A stretch of DNA of 64,000 nt. It comes from Enterococcus wangshanyuanii (GTDB lineage: Bacteria > Bacillota > Bacilli > Lactobacillales > Enterococcaceae). Made by a program: the position numbers and the translations under genes. Positions 26,375 through 35,774 of this stretch are shown one piece after another. The DNA lies in the NCBI RefSeq assembly GCF_002197645.1, contig NZ_CP021874.1, positions 3,596,001 through 3,660,000 on the forward strand, in the 5' to 3' direction. The notes under the pieces were generated by a model that ran no database searches, was not told the DNA's origin, and saw nothing but the letters and a program-made list of their open reading frames with translations. Numbering within the stretch: the stretch's first letter is position 1; every line of letters begins with the position of its first letter.

Positions 26375-28207
26375 ATGACATTTTCAATAAAAACAAGAGA
26401 AAAATCGATTGAAGCTTTGAAAAACGAACAATTAGACTTGTTGATTATTGGCGGAGGAATTACAGGAGCAGGTGTTGCACTGCAAGCAAGTGCTACTGGA
26501 ATGAAGACTGGTTTGATCGAAATGCAGGATTTTGCTGAAGGAACCTCTTCACGTTCTACGAAATTAGTTCATGGCGGAATTCGCTATTTGAAAAATTTTG
26601 ATGTCGAAGTCGTGGCGGATACAGTGCAGGAGCGGGCGGTTGTTCAAGCCATTGCTCCTCATATCCCCAAACCTGATCCTATGCTTTTACCGATTTATGA
26701 TGAGCCGAAGGCGACTTTCAACATGTTTTCAGTCAAGGTTGCAATGGATCTATATGACCGTTTAGCGAACGTGATCGGCACCAAATATGAAAACTATACA
26801 TTAACAAAAGAAGAAGTCTTAGAGCGTGAGCCTCAGCTTAAACATGAAGGACTACAAGGCGGCGGTGTCTATTTAGATTTTAGAAACAATGATGCTAGAC
26901 TGGTGATCGAAAATATCAAACGCGCGTCTCAAGATGGCGGAGCAATGGTTAGTAAAGTCAAAGCAGTCGGATTTATTTATGATCACGGGAAAATCAGCGG
27001 AGTCAAAGCAAAAGACTTATTAACAGGCGAAGAGTTTGAGATCAAAGCCAATATCGTGATCAATACAACTGGCCCATGGTCTGATAAAGTCCGCGGACTA
27101 GATACTAAGGAAAAAGTAACTCCGCAAATGCGTCCGACTAAAGGTGTTCACTTAGTTGTCGACAGCAGTAAGCTGTTTGTGCCCCAACCAACATATTTTG
27201 ATACAGGGAAGCATGACGGCCGAATGGTCTTCGTTGTTCCAAGAGAAAAGAAAACGTATTTTGGTACGACGGATACGGACTATACGGGTGATTATGAACA
27301 TCCAACAGTGACTCAGGAAGATGTAGATTACTTGCTGGAAATCGTCAATAATCGCTATCCTGAAGCAAATGTGACGATCGATGATATCGAATCAAGCTGG
27401 GCTGGACTGCGTCCGCTGATTTCTGAAAATGGTGGTTCAGACTATAATGGCGGGAACAATGGAAAGGTCTCTGACCAAAGTTTTGATCAGGTCATTGATA
27501 TCGTTGAAAAATATCAGCAAAAAACGGCCACTCGTTTTGATGTAGAAAATGTCTTAAATCACTTAGAAGATTCCTTGTCTGAAAGCAAAGAAAACCCATC
27601 GGCTGTTTCTAGAGGAAGCTTGCTGGAGCGTTCTGAGGATGGTTTGTTGACCTTATCTGGCGGGAAAATCACTGATTACCGTAAAATGGCTGAAGGTGCG
27701 CTTAAAGAAATTCAACGTATCCTAAAAGACGAATTTAACAAAACTATTGAGCTGATCGATTCGAAAACATATGCAGTCTCTGGTGGAGATATCGATGCTG
27801 CTAATGCTGAAACAGAATTGAAAGCGTTAGCAAAACATGGCGTTGAGCAAGGATTACCTGAGGAGGATGCAGAATATCTCGCTCATTTATATGGCTCAAA
27901 CGTGACACAGCTTTTTGAAAAAATTTCTGAGACAACACCAGTGGATGGTTTGACTTTAGCAGAAACCTTAGGATTGCATCATGCACTTGAAAATGAAATG
28001 ACGTTGACTCCTTCTGATTATCTCATTCGCAGAACGAATCATTTGTTGTTTATGCGAGATACACTGGACACAGTCAAACAAGGGGTTATTTCTGAAATGG
28101 CCAATTACTATGATTGGTCCGAACAACAAAAAGCAGGTTATGAACAAGAATTGAATCAACTAATAGCGGAATCTGATTTAACGACATTGAAAGAAGGAGC
28201 GAAGTAA
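26375..28207 (+). CDS. glpO: Alpha-glycerophosphate oxidase
   Basis: GlpO oxidises glycerol-3-phosphate to dihydroxyacetone phosphate with O2, giving H2O2, at the inner membrane face. The 610-residue protein begins with the FAD dinucleotide-binding motif LLIIGGGITGAGVALQA, followed by GTSSRSTKLVHGGIRYL, typical of the GlpD/GlpO family. The roughly 50-residue insertion that separates streptococcal/enterococcal oxidases from GlpD dehydrogenases corresponds to the stretch around residues 355-410 (GKVSDQSFDQVID, then a Ser/Glu-rich segment). ATG at 26375 is preferred to the GTG one codon earlier by SD spacing. H2O2 formed here could be handled by the Nox/Npr-type proteins of the region. Confidence 0.95.
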   Translation: MTFSIKTREKSIEALKNEQLDLLIIGGGITGAGVALQASATGMKTGLIEMQDFAEGTSSRSTKLVHGGIRYLKNFDVEVVADTVQERAVVQAIAPHIPKPDPMLLPIYDEPKATFNMFSVKVAMDLYDRLANVIGTKYENYTLTKEEVLEREPQLKHEGLQGGGVYLDFRNNDARLVIENIKRASQDGGAMVSKVKAVGFIYDHGKISGVKAKDLLTGEEFEIKANIVINTTGPWSDKVRGLDTKEKVTPQMRPTKGVHLVVDSSKLFVPQPTYFDTGKHDGRMVFVVPREKKTYFGTTDTDYTGDYEHPTVTQEDVDYLLEIVNNRYPEANVTIDDIESSWAGLRPLISENGGSDYNGGNNGKVSDQSFDQVIDIVEKYQQKTATRFDVENVLNHLEDSLSESKENPSAVSRGSLLERSEDGLLTLSGGKITDYRKMAEGALKEIQRILKDEFNKTIELIDSKTYAVSGGDIDAANAETELKALAKHGVEQGLPEEDAEYLAHLYGSNVTQLFEKISETTPVDGLTLAETLGLHHALENEMTLTPSDYLIRRTNHLLFMRDTLDTVKQGVISEMANYYDWSEQQKAGYEQELNQLIAESDLTTLKEGAK

Positions 28208-28208
28208 A

Positions 28209-28928
28209 ATGGATACTTCTAGTATGACACAGATTTTTAGTGAGTTTTTAGGAACAATGATTTTGATTCTTTTAGGTGATGGTGTCTGTGCAGCTGTTAA
28301 TCTGAAAAAAAGTAAAGCAGAAGCTTCCGGCTGGATCGTGATTGCTTTTGGTTGGGCAATGGCGGTAACGATGGCGGTTTATATCTCTGGATTTATGGGA
28401 CCGGCGCATTTGAATCCTGCTGTAACGATCGCAATGGCTATGGCTGGCAATTTTGAATGGGGATTAGTTGTTCCATTCATCATTGCGCAGGTTCTAGGAG
28501 CTGTTGTTGGCGCATTCTTAGTTTGGTTGGCCTATTTGCCTCACTGGAATCAAACAGAAGATCAAGGAGCTGTGTTAGGGACATTCGCGACAGGACCTGC
28601 GATTCGTAACTATCCGGCAAATATGATCACAGAAATTATTGGTACATTTGTTTTAGTTTTAGGACTGCTGTCATTTTCACAAAATACTATCACTGATGGT
28701 TTGACTCCTCTGATCGTTGGTGCCTTGATTTTAGCGATCGGTCTATCTCTTGGTGGACCAACAGGCTATGCGATCAATCCAGCGCGTGACTTTGGTCCGC
28801 GTTTAGCCCATCAATTACTACCGATTTCAACAAAGGGAACTTCTGACTGGGCGTATTCATGGGTACCGATCGTCGGACCTGTTATCGGGGCAGTGATCGC
28901 TGCTGGTGTATACATGTTGATGGTTTAA
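28209..28928 (+). CDS. glpF: Glycerol uptake facilitator (aquaglyceroporin)
   Basis: A 239-residue MIP-family channel for glycerol. The two pore motifs are HLNPAVTIAMA and YAINPARDFGPR (NPA boxes), with the Asp after the second box typical of glycerol-conducting members. Six hydrophobic membrane segments are visible. It starts one base after the glpO stop with SD gaaggagcg inside glpO, so it is co-translated. The operon supplies entry (GlpF), phosphorylation (GlpK) and oxidation (GlpO) of glycerol. Confidence 0.96.
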   Translation: MDTSSMTQIFSEFLGTMILILLGDGVCAAVNLKKSKAEASGWIVIAFGWAMAVTMAVYISGFMGPAHLNPAVTIAMAMAGNFEWGLVVPFIIAQVLGAVVGAFLVWLAYLPHWNQTEDQGAVLGTFATGPAIRNYPANMITEIIGTFVLVLGLLSFSQNTITDGLTPLIVGALILAIGLSLGGPTGYAINPARDFGPRLAHQLLPISTKGTSDWAYSWVPIVGPVIGAVIAAGVYMLMV

Positions 28929-28948
28929 TGAAAGAATAAAATAAAATG

Positions 28949-28997
28949 AAAAGCCTGACGCAAAACTAAAAAAATAGTTTTGTTTCAGGCTTTGATT
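28949..28997 (+). terminator. Terminator of the glpKOF operon
   Basis: Arms aaaagcctga-cg-caaaacta and tagttttg-tt-tcaggcttt form a 17-pair stem with a small internal loop and an A-rich loop; tgatttt follows. Confidence 0.88.
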
Positions 28998-29146
28998 TTG
29001 AATGCATGAGCTAAACGCTTTTTTATCTCAGACTCTTTTTCATGCAAAGTATTTCAGTGGCTTGAATAAAATGAGGGACCATGAATTTTTAATGAAAATA
29101 ACGATATTTTATTTACAAGCTATTGATTTTTCTGTACTCTTAAAAG

Positions 29147-29160
29147 TGAAAACGTTTTTG
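29147..29160 (+). promoter_or_regulatory. cre-like site upstream of the Na/Pi transporter gene
   Basis: tgaaaacgtttttg matches the CcpA consensus at 12 of 14 positions, 48 bases before the GTG start. It suggests carbon-source control of the phosphate transporter; the fit is by eye. Confidence 0.4.
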
Positions 29161-29207
29161 TGTAATGAATAACAAAGTAAAAAGTCAAGGTAAGAGGAGG
29201 AACATGT

Positions 29208-30938
29208 GTGTCCTATCAAGAGGTTTTATTTCCTTTTCTAGGCGGTTTGGGAATATTTTTGTTCGGTATGAAGTATATGGGAGATGGTTTGCAAAAGTCT
29301 GCTGGGGATTCCTTGCGTGAAATTTTAAATACATTTACGTCGACCCCTTTACGGTCTGTTTTAGCAGGTTTGATCGTTACAGCAATTATTCAAAGTAGTT
29401 CAGGAACAACAGTTTTGACCGTTGGTTTGGTCAGTGTCGGCTTTATGTCCTTACGTCAGGCGATCGGTGTGATCATGGGAGCAAATGTCGGTACGACGGT
29501 CACCGCATTTATCATTGGGTTCAATTTAAGCTCGTATGCCTTACCGATCATTGGCGTTGGTTCGATATTACTTTTCTTTTCAAAACGAGAGACGGTCAAT
29601 ACGATCGGTCAGATCCTTTTTGGTTTTGGTTGTTTATTTTACGGATTGAAACTGATGGGAGATGGAATGGCGCCGTTAAGTGATTTGCCGCAGTTTTCGG
29701 AGCTGATGGTCAATGTGTCTCATCATCCAGTTTTAGGCGTAGGAATCGGGACGTTATTGACAATGGTACTGCAAAGCTCCAGTGCGACGATCGGAATTTT
29801 ACAACAGCTTTATAGCCAGGGGAGTTTAGCAATCGGTTCAGTGCTGCCGATTCTATTTGGTGACAATATTGGTACGACGATCACGGCGGTCATTGCTGCT
29901 TTAGGTGTCAGCGTGGCTGCAAAGAGAACGGCTGCAGCGCATGTGATTTTCAATTTGATCGGGGCGATTATTTTTACGACATTGTTAACACCCTTCACAG
30001 CTGTTGTTGTTCGTATTTCTGATGTATTCAACCTTCAGCCGGCAATGCAGATCGCTGTTGCTCATGGTCTATTCAATGTATCGAATTTATTGATCCAGTT
30101 TTGGTTTATCGATAAAATCGAGTTACTTGTGCGAAAAATCATTCCAGGAAAAGATAAGAGTATTGATTTCAAACCATCGAATCTGAATGAATCTATTATT
30201 CAAAGTTCAACAACTTTAGCACTTAATCAAGCGAAGATCGAGTTGCTGCAAATGGGTGATTATGTTCTAGGTGCTTTTGATGCAACGAAAGCCTATTATG
30301 AAAATCAGCATGAGATCGATAAAGAAAATGCTGGTCAATATGAAACAGCCATCAATGACGTCGACAACCGTTTGACGGAATATCTCGTTCAGCTTTCGGC
30401 TGTAGAATTATCAAGAGCTGAAAGCCACGAACAAACGATGATGCTGGAGCTGACGAAAGATCTTGAACGGATCGGTGATCATTGCCGAAACATTATCCAA
30501 AATCTGACAGAAGCAATTCAGCTTGAAAAGAAACAAAAAGCAAAAGACAAGAAGGCTGGAAAAGTGTCTGAACGGGATTCTCTGATTTTATATGATGAAG
30601 ATGTCGTTGATCTATTTGAAAAAGTCATGAAAAATATTCGTGATTCTTTGATTGTCTTTGAAAATGATGACAAAGAGATGGCTGCTCACATGCTGGATCG
30701 AGAGGAGCAAATCGATCAAATGGTCAAAAAGTTGCGGAAAAAATATATTTCAACGATGAACAGCGGGAAAGGTCGCGCAGCTGATGGCGTTCTATTTATC
30801 GATATTGCGTCGAATTTGGAACGGATGAGTGATCGGACGATCCATATTGCAAAATACATTTTAGGCGAACGATACGGGACCGAGGAAATCGTGGTCGATC
30901 AATCGGTCAATCCTGTGATCACACTACAATCAGAATGA
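29208..30938 (+). CDS. Na+/phosphate cotransporter family protein with PhoU-like domain
   Basis: A 576-residue NptA/PNaS-family transporter. Two inverted membrane repeats each contain the QSSS signature (IIQSSSGTTVLTVGLVS and VLQSSSATIGILQQL) within about eight hydrophobic segments (residues 1-310). The C-terminal 250 residues are cytoplasmic helices resembling PhoU (ELTKDLERIGDHCRNIIQNL and DIASNLERMSDRTIHIAKY). The GTG at 29208 fits an excellent SD (gaggagg, 7-base gap); the ATG four bases upstream is out of frame. Function is sodium-coupled phosphate uptake or export. Confidence 0.9.
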   Translation: MSYQEVLFPFLGGLGIFLFGMKYMGDGLQKSAGDSLREILNTFTSTPLRSVLAGLIVTAIIQSSSGTTVLTVGLVSVGFMSLRQAIGVIMGANVGTTVTAFIIGFNLSSYALPIIGVGSILLFFSKRETVNTIGQILFGFGCLFYGLKLMGDGMAPLSDLPQFSELMVNVSHHPVLGVGIGTLLTMVLQSSSATIGILQQLYSQGSLAIGSVLPILFGDNIGTTITAVIAALGVSVAAKRTAAAHVIFNLIGAIIFTTLLTPFTAVVVRISDVFNLQPAMQIAVAHGLFNVSNLLIQFWFIDKIELLVRKIIPGKDKSIDFKPSNLNESIIQSSTTLALNQAKIELLQMGDYVLGAFDATKAYYENQHEIDKENAGQYETAINDVDNRLTEYLVQLSAVELSRAESHEQTMMLELTKDLERIGDHCRNIIQNLTEAIQLEKKQKAKDKKAGKVSERDSLILYDEDVVDLFEKVMKNIRDSLIVFENDDKEMAAHMLDREEQIDQMVKKLRKKYISTMNSGKGRAADGVLFIDIASNLERMSDRTIHIAKYILGERYGTEEIVVDQSVNPVITLQSE

Positions 30939-30946
30939 GATCAAAT

Positions 30947-31000
30947 AAAACAAGAAACTAATACCGACAGCGTGTTGCTCGATATCAGTTTCTTGTTTTA
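30947..31000. terminator. Bidirectional terminator overlapping the 3' end of the P-loop gene
   Basis: Arms aaaacaagaaact and agtttcttgtttta form a 13-pair stem. The right arm encodes the last codons of the minus-strand gene, so both converging genes share it. Confidence 0.75.
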
Positions 31001-31539
31001 TGTTGCTCGTGAAATGCGGTGATGATTAAGTGATGCAATTTTTCTAAGGAGTGATCACTATTTAATTTTAGCACGGGACTTGCTGAATGTTCCATTTGAT
31101 ACTTATGCTCAGCATATGTTCCGATATCAGACGAACTTTTAGCTGTATAGTAGGTTTTGCACCATTCAATAAACTCATTTGTTTGTTCACCATTTTCATC
31201 AAGGATCAGTGCAGAAGTGCCGCCTCTTTCAATTTCTCTTTTTTTCAGACGCTCCATTCGCAGATCTTCATCGAGAAAAAGGAAAACCAATAAATCACGA
31301 TCCATAAAACCTTCAGGATTCCAGCCAAAGACGGAGCCGGAAGCAATGAAGTCTTTAAATAATTTACGGTCATTTTGATAGCGTTTCAAACGTTCAGGGA
31401 TAGCACGAGCCTTTGTGAAGGTTTCGTCTTGCCAAATATAGTTATCGGTATCGATCCATTTCACCAGTTCTTTTTCAGCAATATATTGACCCAAAGTACT
31501 TTTTCCAGCGCCAGAAGCACCAATGATTTGAATTTTCAT
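30985..31539 (-). CDS. P-loop NTPase, adenylate kinase/shikimate kinase-like
   Basis: A 184-residue nucleoside-kinase-like protein. Walker A is IIGASGAGKSTLGQYIA at the N-terminus; WIDTDNYIWQDETF resembles the substrate-binding region of FlaR/topology-modulation-type kinases, and FLFLDEDLRMERLKKREIERG the lid/Arg region. Its substrate is unknown. The second of two adjacent ATGs (31539) has the better SD spacing (aaaggagtgat). Downstream it converges with the Na/Pi gene. Confidence 0.78.
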   Translation of the reverse strand: MKIQIIGASGAGKSTLGQYIAEKELVKWIDTDNYIWQDETFTKARAIPERLKRYQNDRKLFKDFIASGSVFGWNPEGFMDRDLLVFLFLDEDLRMERLKKREIERGGTSALILDENGEQTNEFIEWCKTYYTAKSSSDIGTYAEHKYQMEHSASPVLKLNSDHSLEKLHHLIITAFHEQHKTRN

Positions 31540-31659
31540 CATATCACTCCTTTCTTTAAAGGAACTGCCTGTATTTTTTATAGGTAAAACTAAAGATGGG
31601 TAGTAATTCGCTCATTGCTAACATATAATATATAGTATCAATCGAGAAGAGGGATGGCA

Positions 31660-32589
31660 ATGGAACATCAAACTTTTTTGTCAGCAGATCAGAAAACGGA
31701 CAATCATTTGATTTGTTGGACAACAGAGAAAACACCGATAGCAACGATCCAACTGATTCATGGGATGGCAGAATATATCGAGCGTTATCATGATTTTGCC
31801 GTTTACTTAAATAATCTAGGCTTTATCGTTGTTGGTCATGATCATTTAGGACATGGGAAATCGATTTCTGCAGAGCATTCAACGCATGGTTATTTTGGCA
31901 AAGGCGATTCTGTCGGATTCGTGCTAGAGGATATCGATCAGGTCAGCAGCTGGATCGCAGAGAAATATCCCGAACTTCCGCATTTTATGCTTGGTCACAG
32001 CATGGGCTCGTTTGCTTTGCGGACGTATTTACAGGAATACAACCCTCAAATCAGCGGGGCTATTTTCATGGGAACGGGTCAAAAAGCTGCAATGCTGCCG
32101 CTTGCATTATCATTGACAGGCGGATTAAACAAGACATTTCCTAAAAAAATCAATAAAAAATTGGATCAGCTAGCATTTGGTTCATTCAATAAGCATTTTC
32201 CTGAACCAGGATTTTTTAACTGGTTAAGTAAAAATCAGGAAAATGTTCGACGATATGAGCAAGACCCGTTGACAGGTTTTACTTTTACCAACAACGGCTT
32301 TTATACACTATTTCGATTGGTCGAAAAGGCAAATCGAAAAGACTGGGCTGAAAATATTGAGAAAAGTATCCCGATATTGGTGATTAGTGGAGAACAGGAT
32401 CCGGTCGGAGACTTTGGTAAAGGGCCTAGAAAAGTTGCTAAAGAATTAGATCAAGCGTCTATTGATGTATCACTTGTTCTATTTGCTGAGCTGCGCCATG
32501 AAATCTTGCTGGAAGCAGAGAAAAAGGAAGTTTATAAAGCGATCAGCAGCTGGCTGCAAAAAAAGTTGCTTGATTCTGAAAATCACTAA
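31660..32589 (+). CDS. Alpha/beta hydrolase, monoacylglycerol lipase/lysophospholipase type
   Basis: A 309-residue serine hydrolase of the Hydrolase_4 family. The oxyanion region is LIHGMAEYIERYHDFA, followed by GHDHLGHGKS; the nucleophile elbow is GHSMGS; the acid and base of the triad are in VISGEQDPVGDFG and LRHEILLE. No signal peptide occurs, so it acts in the cytoplasm, presumably on acylglycerols or lysolipids. ATG at 31660 is favoured over 31654 because the SD (gaagaggg) abuts the earlier codon. Confidence 0.88.
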   Translation: MEHQTFLSADQKTDNHLICWTTEKTPIATIQLIHGMAEYIERYHDFAVYLNNLGFIVVGHDHLGHGKSISAEHSTHGYFGKGDSVGFVLEDIDQVSSWIAEKYPELPHFMLGHSMGSFALRTYLQEYNPQISGAIFMGTGQKAAMLPLALSLTGGLNKTFPKKINKKLDQLAFGSFNKHFPEPGFFNWLSKNQENVRRYEQDPLTGFTFTNNGFYTLFRLVEKANRKDWAENIEKSIPILVISGEQDPVGDFGKGPRKVAKELDQASIDVSLVLFAELRHEILLEAEKKEVYKAISSWLQKKLLDSENH

Positions 32590-32704
32590 GCATCTGTTTG
32601 CTATTTCAGGTGTTTTTCTATAAACTTATAAGGTAAGGCAAAAAATGAGATAAGAAGTTTAGGAGTACTGTACTTTAGGGAATTTTCTATCTAGGAGGGG
32701 TTGG

Positions 32705-33244
32705 ATGGAGAAGGCACGTTTAAGAACATTAGGCTTGGCGAATTTGAAATGGCTCCATGATCATCCAGCACTAAAAGAACAAAAAGAATACTTGATCAGT
32801 CAGCAGTTATTCAACGATCCTCTCTGGCAAAAAGCGCAAACGATCGCAATCACGAAGCCGATGGATTTTGAATTTGACACGCATATTTTGTTAAAGCAGG
32901 GCTGGGCAGAGGATAAGGTGATGCTAATGCCTGTTACAAAGACTGAGCGGCGTTTGTCCTTTCATTCGGTTAGACCAGAAACAAAATTTGAAAAGACAGC
33001 TTTTGGGGTGGAAGAGCCCGTCGATGAACCTGAAGTAGGGCATGAGAAGATCGACTTATTGATTGTACCGGGAATCGTGTTTACTCGTTCGGGGTTTCGG
33101 ATTGGTTTTGGCGGCGGATTTTATGATCGATTTTTGCTGCAGTTCCAAGGAGAAACATGTAGTTTGGTATTCAGTGAACAAATTCAAGAGCACTGGCCGA
33201 TCGAGTCTTTTGATCAGCCGGTAAAACGATTATTTATCAGCTAG
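32705..33244 (+). CDS. 5-formyltetrahydrofolate cyclo-ligase
   Basis: A 179-residue MTHFS (YqgN/YgfA family), which converts 5-formyl-THF with ATP into 5,10-methenyl-THF. The family signature FRIGFGGGFYDRFL near the C-terminus and LLIVPGIVFTRSG are present. The N-terminus lacks the usual RKxxR beginning but retains the helix. SD aggagggg is strong. It is the first gene of a block with rhomboid, yqgQ, glucokinase and rhodanese, an order shared with the yqg region of Bacillus. Confidence 0.92.
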   Translation: MEKARLRTLGLANLKWLHDHPALKEQKEYLISQQLFNDPLWQKAQTIAITKPMDFEFDTHILLKQGWAEDKVMLMPVTKTERRLSFHSVRPETKFEKTAFGVEEPVDEPEVGHEKIDLLIVPGIVFTRSGFRIGFGGGFYDRFLLQFQGETCSLVFSEQIQEHWPIESFDQPVKRLFIS

Positions 33245-33253
33245 GAGGAATAC

Positions 33254-33955
33254 ATGAATTATCAAACTCAAATGAAAGTAAAACGACTACTAAATCAGCC
33301 CTTGGTGACGTATATTTTGCTGGGAATCACAACGATCGTATTCTTAGGCATGGAAGTTTCAGGCGGTTCAACGAGCAGTCAGGTATTGATCGATTGGGGA
33401 GCAATGTCCCGTGGGGAGATCATCTATTTACATGAATACTGGCGTCTTTTTACTCCTATGTTTTTACATATTGGCTGGCTGCATTTTGTCGTGAATATGG
33501 TTACCTTGTATTATGTCGGTTCTCAGGTTGAAAGCATTTATGGCCATTGGCGTTATTTAGCAATTTATCTGCTTAGCGGAGTGGCGGGAAATATTGCCAG
33601 CTTTGCTTTTGGGTCGCAAAATGCCATTTCAGCAGGTGCCAGTACGTCATTGTTCGGATTATTTGGTGCATTTGTTATTTTAGGCCGCCATTTTAGAAAT
33701 AATCCTGCGATTTCCTTTATGGTACAACGTTATGCAACGTTTATCGGCATCAATTTGATTTTTAATTTGTTTAGTAGTCAAGTAGATATCATGGGTCATG
33801 TTGGCGGATTGATCGGTGGTTTTTTAACTGCTACAGCATTAGCAGTGCCAGATCATTCAGATGAATTCAATATCCATGAACGAATTATTTCAGGAATCTT
33901 TTTTATATTTTTATTGGGCGTTTGTTTCGCTCTGGGTTTTAAAAAATATGGTTAG
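33254..33955 (+). CDS. Rhomboid family intramembrane serine protease
   Basis: A 233-residue polytopic rhomboid protease. The catalytic Ser is in SAGASTSLFGLFGA and the catalytic His in IMGHVGGLIGG; the supporting HFVVNM (Asn) and WRLFTPMFLHIGWLHF loop L1 are present. Six or seven membrane segments are visible. It is shorter than Bacillus YqgP, which has an extra cytoplasmic N-terminal domain. It cleaves membrane proteins; substrates unknown. It starts nine bases after the folate gene. Confidence 0.93.
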   Translation: MNYQTQMKVKRLLNQPLVTYILLGITTIVFLGMEVSGGSTSSQVLIDWGAMSRGEIIYLHEYWRLFTPMFLHIGWLHFVVNMVTLYYVGSQVESIYGHWRYLAIYLLSGVAGNIASFAFGSQNAISAGASTSLFGLFGAFVILGRHFRNNPAISFMVQRYATFIGINLIFNLFSSQVDIMGHVGGLIGGFLTATALAVPDHSDEFNIHERIISGIFFIFLLGVCFALGFKKYG

Positions 33956-34032
33956 CTTGTATAATGATTGGGTGGATCAACAGCTGTGCAGTGATCGATC
34001 TGCTCCAGTTTTTATAAGGAAGTGCAGGTAAA

Positions 34033-34251
34033 ATGGAAACGTTATACGATGTGCAGCAGTTATTTAAACAATTCGGGATTTACATTTATGTAGGTGCGAG
34101 GATCTATGATATCGAGTTGATGATGATCGAATTGAAAAATATTTACGAAAGTCGCTTGATCGACAGAGACACCTATCTTCACGCAAGAAGTGTCTTGCAA
34201 AGAGAATATCGAATTGAAGAAAGCAGAGCAACTGAGAAAGGAACCGAGTAA
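34033..34251 (+). CDS. yqgQ: YqgQ family protein (DUF910)
   Basis: A 72-residue helical protein of the YqgQ family, recognisable by TLYDVQQLFKQFGIYIYVGAR and the following DIELMMIELKNIYE. No function is established. It abuts the glucokinase start directly (stop at 34249-34251, ATG at 34252), the same coupling seen in other Firmicutes, which suggests a link with glucose phosphorylation or only conserved transcription. Confidence 0.9.
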   Translation: METLYDVQQLFKQFGIYIYVGARIYDIELMMIELKNIYESRLIDRDTYLHARSVLQREYRIEESRATEKGTE

Positions 34252-35223
34252 ATGGAGAAGAAACTGATAGGGATTGATTTAGGCGGGACAACGATTAAGT
34301 TTGCGATTTTGACTGTAGACGGTGAGATTCAGCAAAAATGGAGTATCGAAACAAATATTCAAGAAGAAGGCAGTCATATCGTGCCGGATATTATTGAATC
34401 GATCAATCATCGTCTGTCGCTTTATGGAATGAAACATGAAGATTTTGTCGGCATCGGCATGGGAACGCCCGGCAGTGTCGATATTGAAAAAGGAACAGTT
34501 GTAGGCGCCTATAATCTTAACTGGACCAAAAAGCAAATGGTCAAAACTCAAATCGAAGAAGCAACAGGAATCCCTTTTGTTTTAGATAATGATGCCAATG
34601 TAGCTGCTTTAGGCGAACGTTGGAAAGGCGCTGGTGAAAATAATCCTGATGTTGTGTTTATCACGCTTGGGACTGGCGTCGGCGGCGGAATCATCGCAGA
34701 AGGTAACTTATTGCATGGGGTGAACGGCTGTGCTGGTGAAATCGGACATGTTACCGTAGATCCTGGTGGTTTTGAATGTACTTGCGGGAAACGCGGCTGT
34801 CTAGAAACTGTTTCAAGTGCAACAGGAGTTGTGCGTGTCGCCCGTCATATGTCGGAAGAATATGCAGGTGATTCTAAGTTGAAACAAGCAATCGACGATG
34901 GACAAGATGTCTCTAGTAAAGATGTCTTTGACTATGCACAGGCGGATGATCCTTTTGGCTTGATGGTCGTTGATCGTGTTTGTTACTTCCTAGGGCTAGC
35001 GGTTGGAAATGTCGGGAATACCTTGAATCCATCTAGTGTGGTTATCGGTGGCGGTGTTTCTGCAGCAGGAGAATTTTTACGTAGCCGCGTCCAAGCTTAT
35101 TTTGAAGAGTTTACTTTTCCTGAGGTTCGCAACAGCACACAGGTCAAATTAGCCCAATTAGGGAATGAAGCCGGTGTTATCGGAGCAGCTTCTTTAGCAT
35201 TACAATTTATGGAGAAACAGTAA
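34252..35223 (+). CDS. glcK: Glucokinase, ROK family
   Basis: A 323-residue ROK-family glucokinase converting free glucose to glucose-6-phosphate. Motifs: ATP phosphate loop GIDLGGTTIKFAIL; FITLGTGVGGGIIAEG; sugar-binding GEIGHVTVDPGG; the zinc site CTCGKRGC. SD gaaaggaacc lies inside yqgQ. Glucose released from lactose or maltose and via the galactose operon nearby would enter here. Confidence 0.96.
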   Translation: MEKKLIGIDLGGTTIKFAILTVDGEIQQKWSIETNIQEEGSHIVPDIIESINHRLSLYGMKHEDFVGIGMGTPGSVDIEKGTVVGAYNLNWTKKQMVKTQIEEATGIPFVLDNDANVAALGERWKGAGENNPDVVFITLGTGVGGGIIAEGNLLHGVNGCAGEIGHVTVDPGGFECTCGKRGCLETVSSATGVVRVARHMSEEYAGDSKLKQAIDDGQDVSSKDVFDYAQADDPFGLMVVDRVCYFLGLAVGNVGNTLNPSSVVIGGGVSAAGEFLRSRVQAYFEEFTFPEVRNSTQVKLAQLGNEAGVIGAASLALQFMEKQ

Positions 35224-35238
35224 GAAAGGGATTTTGGA

Positions 35239-35637
35239 ATGAACGTTTTATGGATTATTAATATTGTTTTAGCAACGATTTTACTAGCAATGGGGTTAAA
35301 TGAATTATATCTGCGAATTATGGCGAAACGTTCTGCCAAAACGATCACAGAAGCAGAATTTAAAGAAGGCATGAGAAAAGCACAGATCATTGATGTCCGC
35401 GAAAAAGATTCTTTTGATGCAGGTCATATTCTTGGTGCGCGTAATATGCCTTATACAACGATCAAAACGACATTGAATTCGATTCGTAAAGACCAACCAG
35501 TTTATCTTTATGATCAGAAAAAATCATTGAGCATTCGTACAGCGAACCAATTACGTAAAAATGGCTTTAGCGATGTCTATATTTTAAAGGGCGGCTATGA
35601 AGGCTGGACTGGTAAAACGAAGAAGAAAAATATGTAA
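35239..35637 (+). CDS. Rhodanese-like protein, membrane anchored, catalytic Cys absent
   Basis: A 132-residue protein: one N-terminal membrane segment (WIINIVLATILLAMGLNEL), then a rhodanese domain (QIIDVREKDSFDAGHILGARNMPY, and GGYEGWTG at the end). The active-site loop, normally YCxxGxRS, reads YLYDQKKSLSIR, so the catalytic Cys is replaced by Asp. It is probably a non-catalytic binding domain. The position directly behind glcK is conserved in related Firmicutes. Confidence 0.82.
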   Translation: MNVLWIINIVLATILLAMGLNELYLRIMAKRSAKTITEAEFKEGMRKAQIIDVREKDSFDAGHILGARNMPYTTIKTTLNSIRKDQPVYLYDQKKSLSIRTANQLRKNGFSDVYILKGGYEGWTGKTKKKNM

Positions 35638-35644
35638 TGAATCA

Positions 35645-35708
35645 AAACACAGCAGAAATAAACGGTGACTCTATTCAGAACGGCGTTTGTTTCTCTGTGT
35701 TTTTTCTT
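35645..35708 (+). terminator. Terminator after the rhodanese gene
   Basis: Arms aaaacacag-cagaaa and tttctctgtgttttttc form a stem with a large loop that contains a further short helix; T-run follows. Confidence 0.7.
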
Positions 35709-35774
35709 TTTAGTGAACAGCATAATCATTTCTTTTTTTAGCAATTAAGATAAAATAAGAATGAGGTGATTGAA

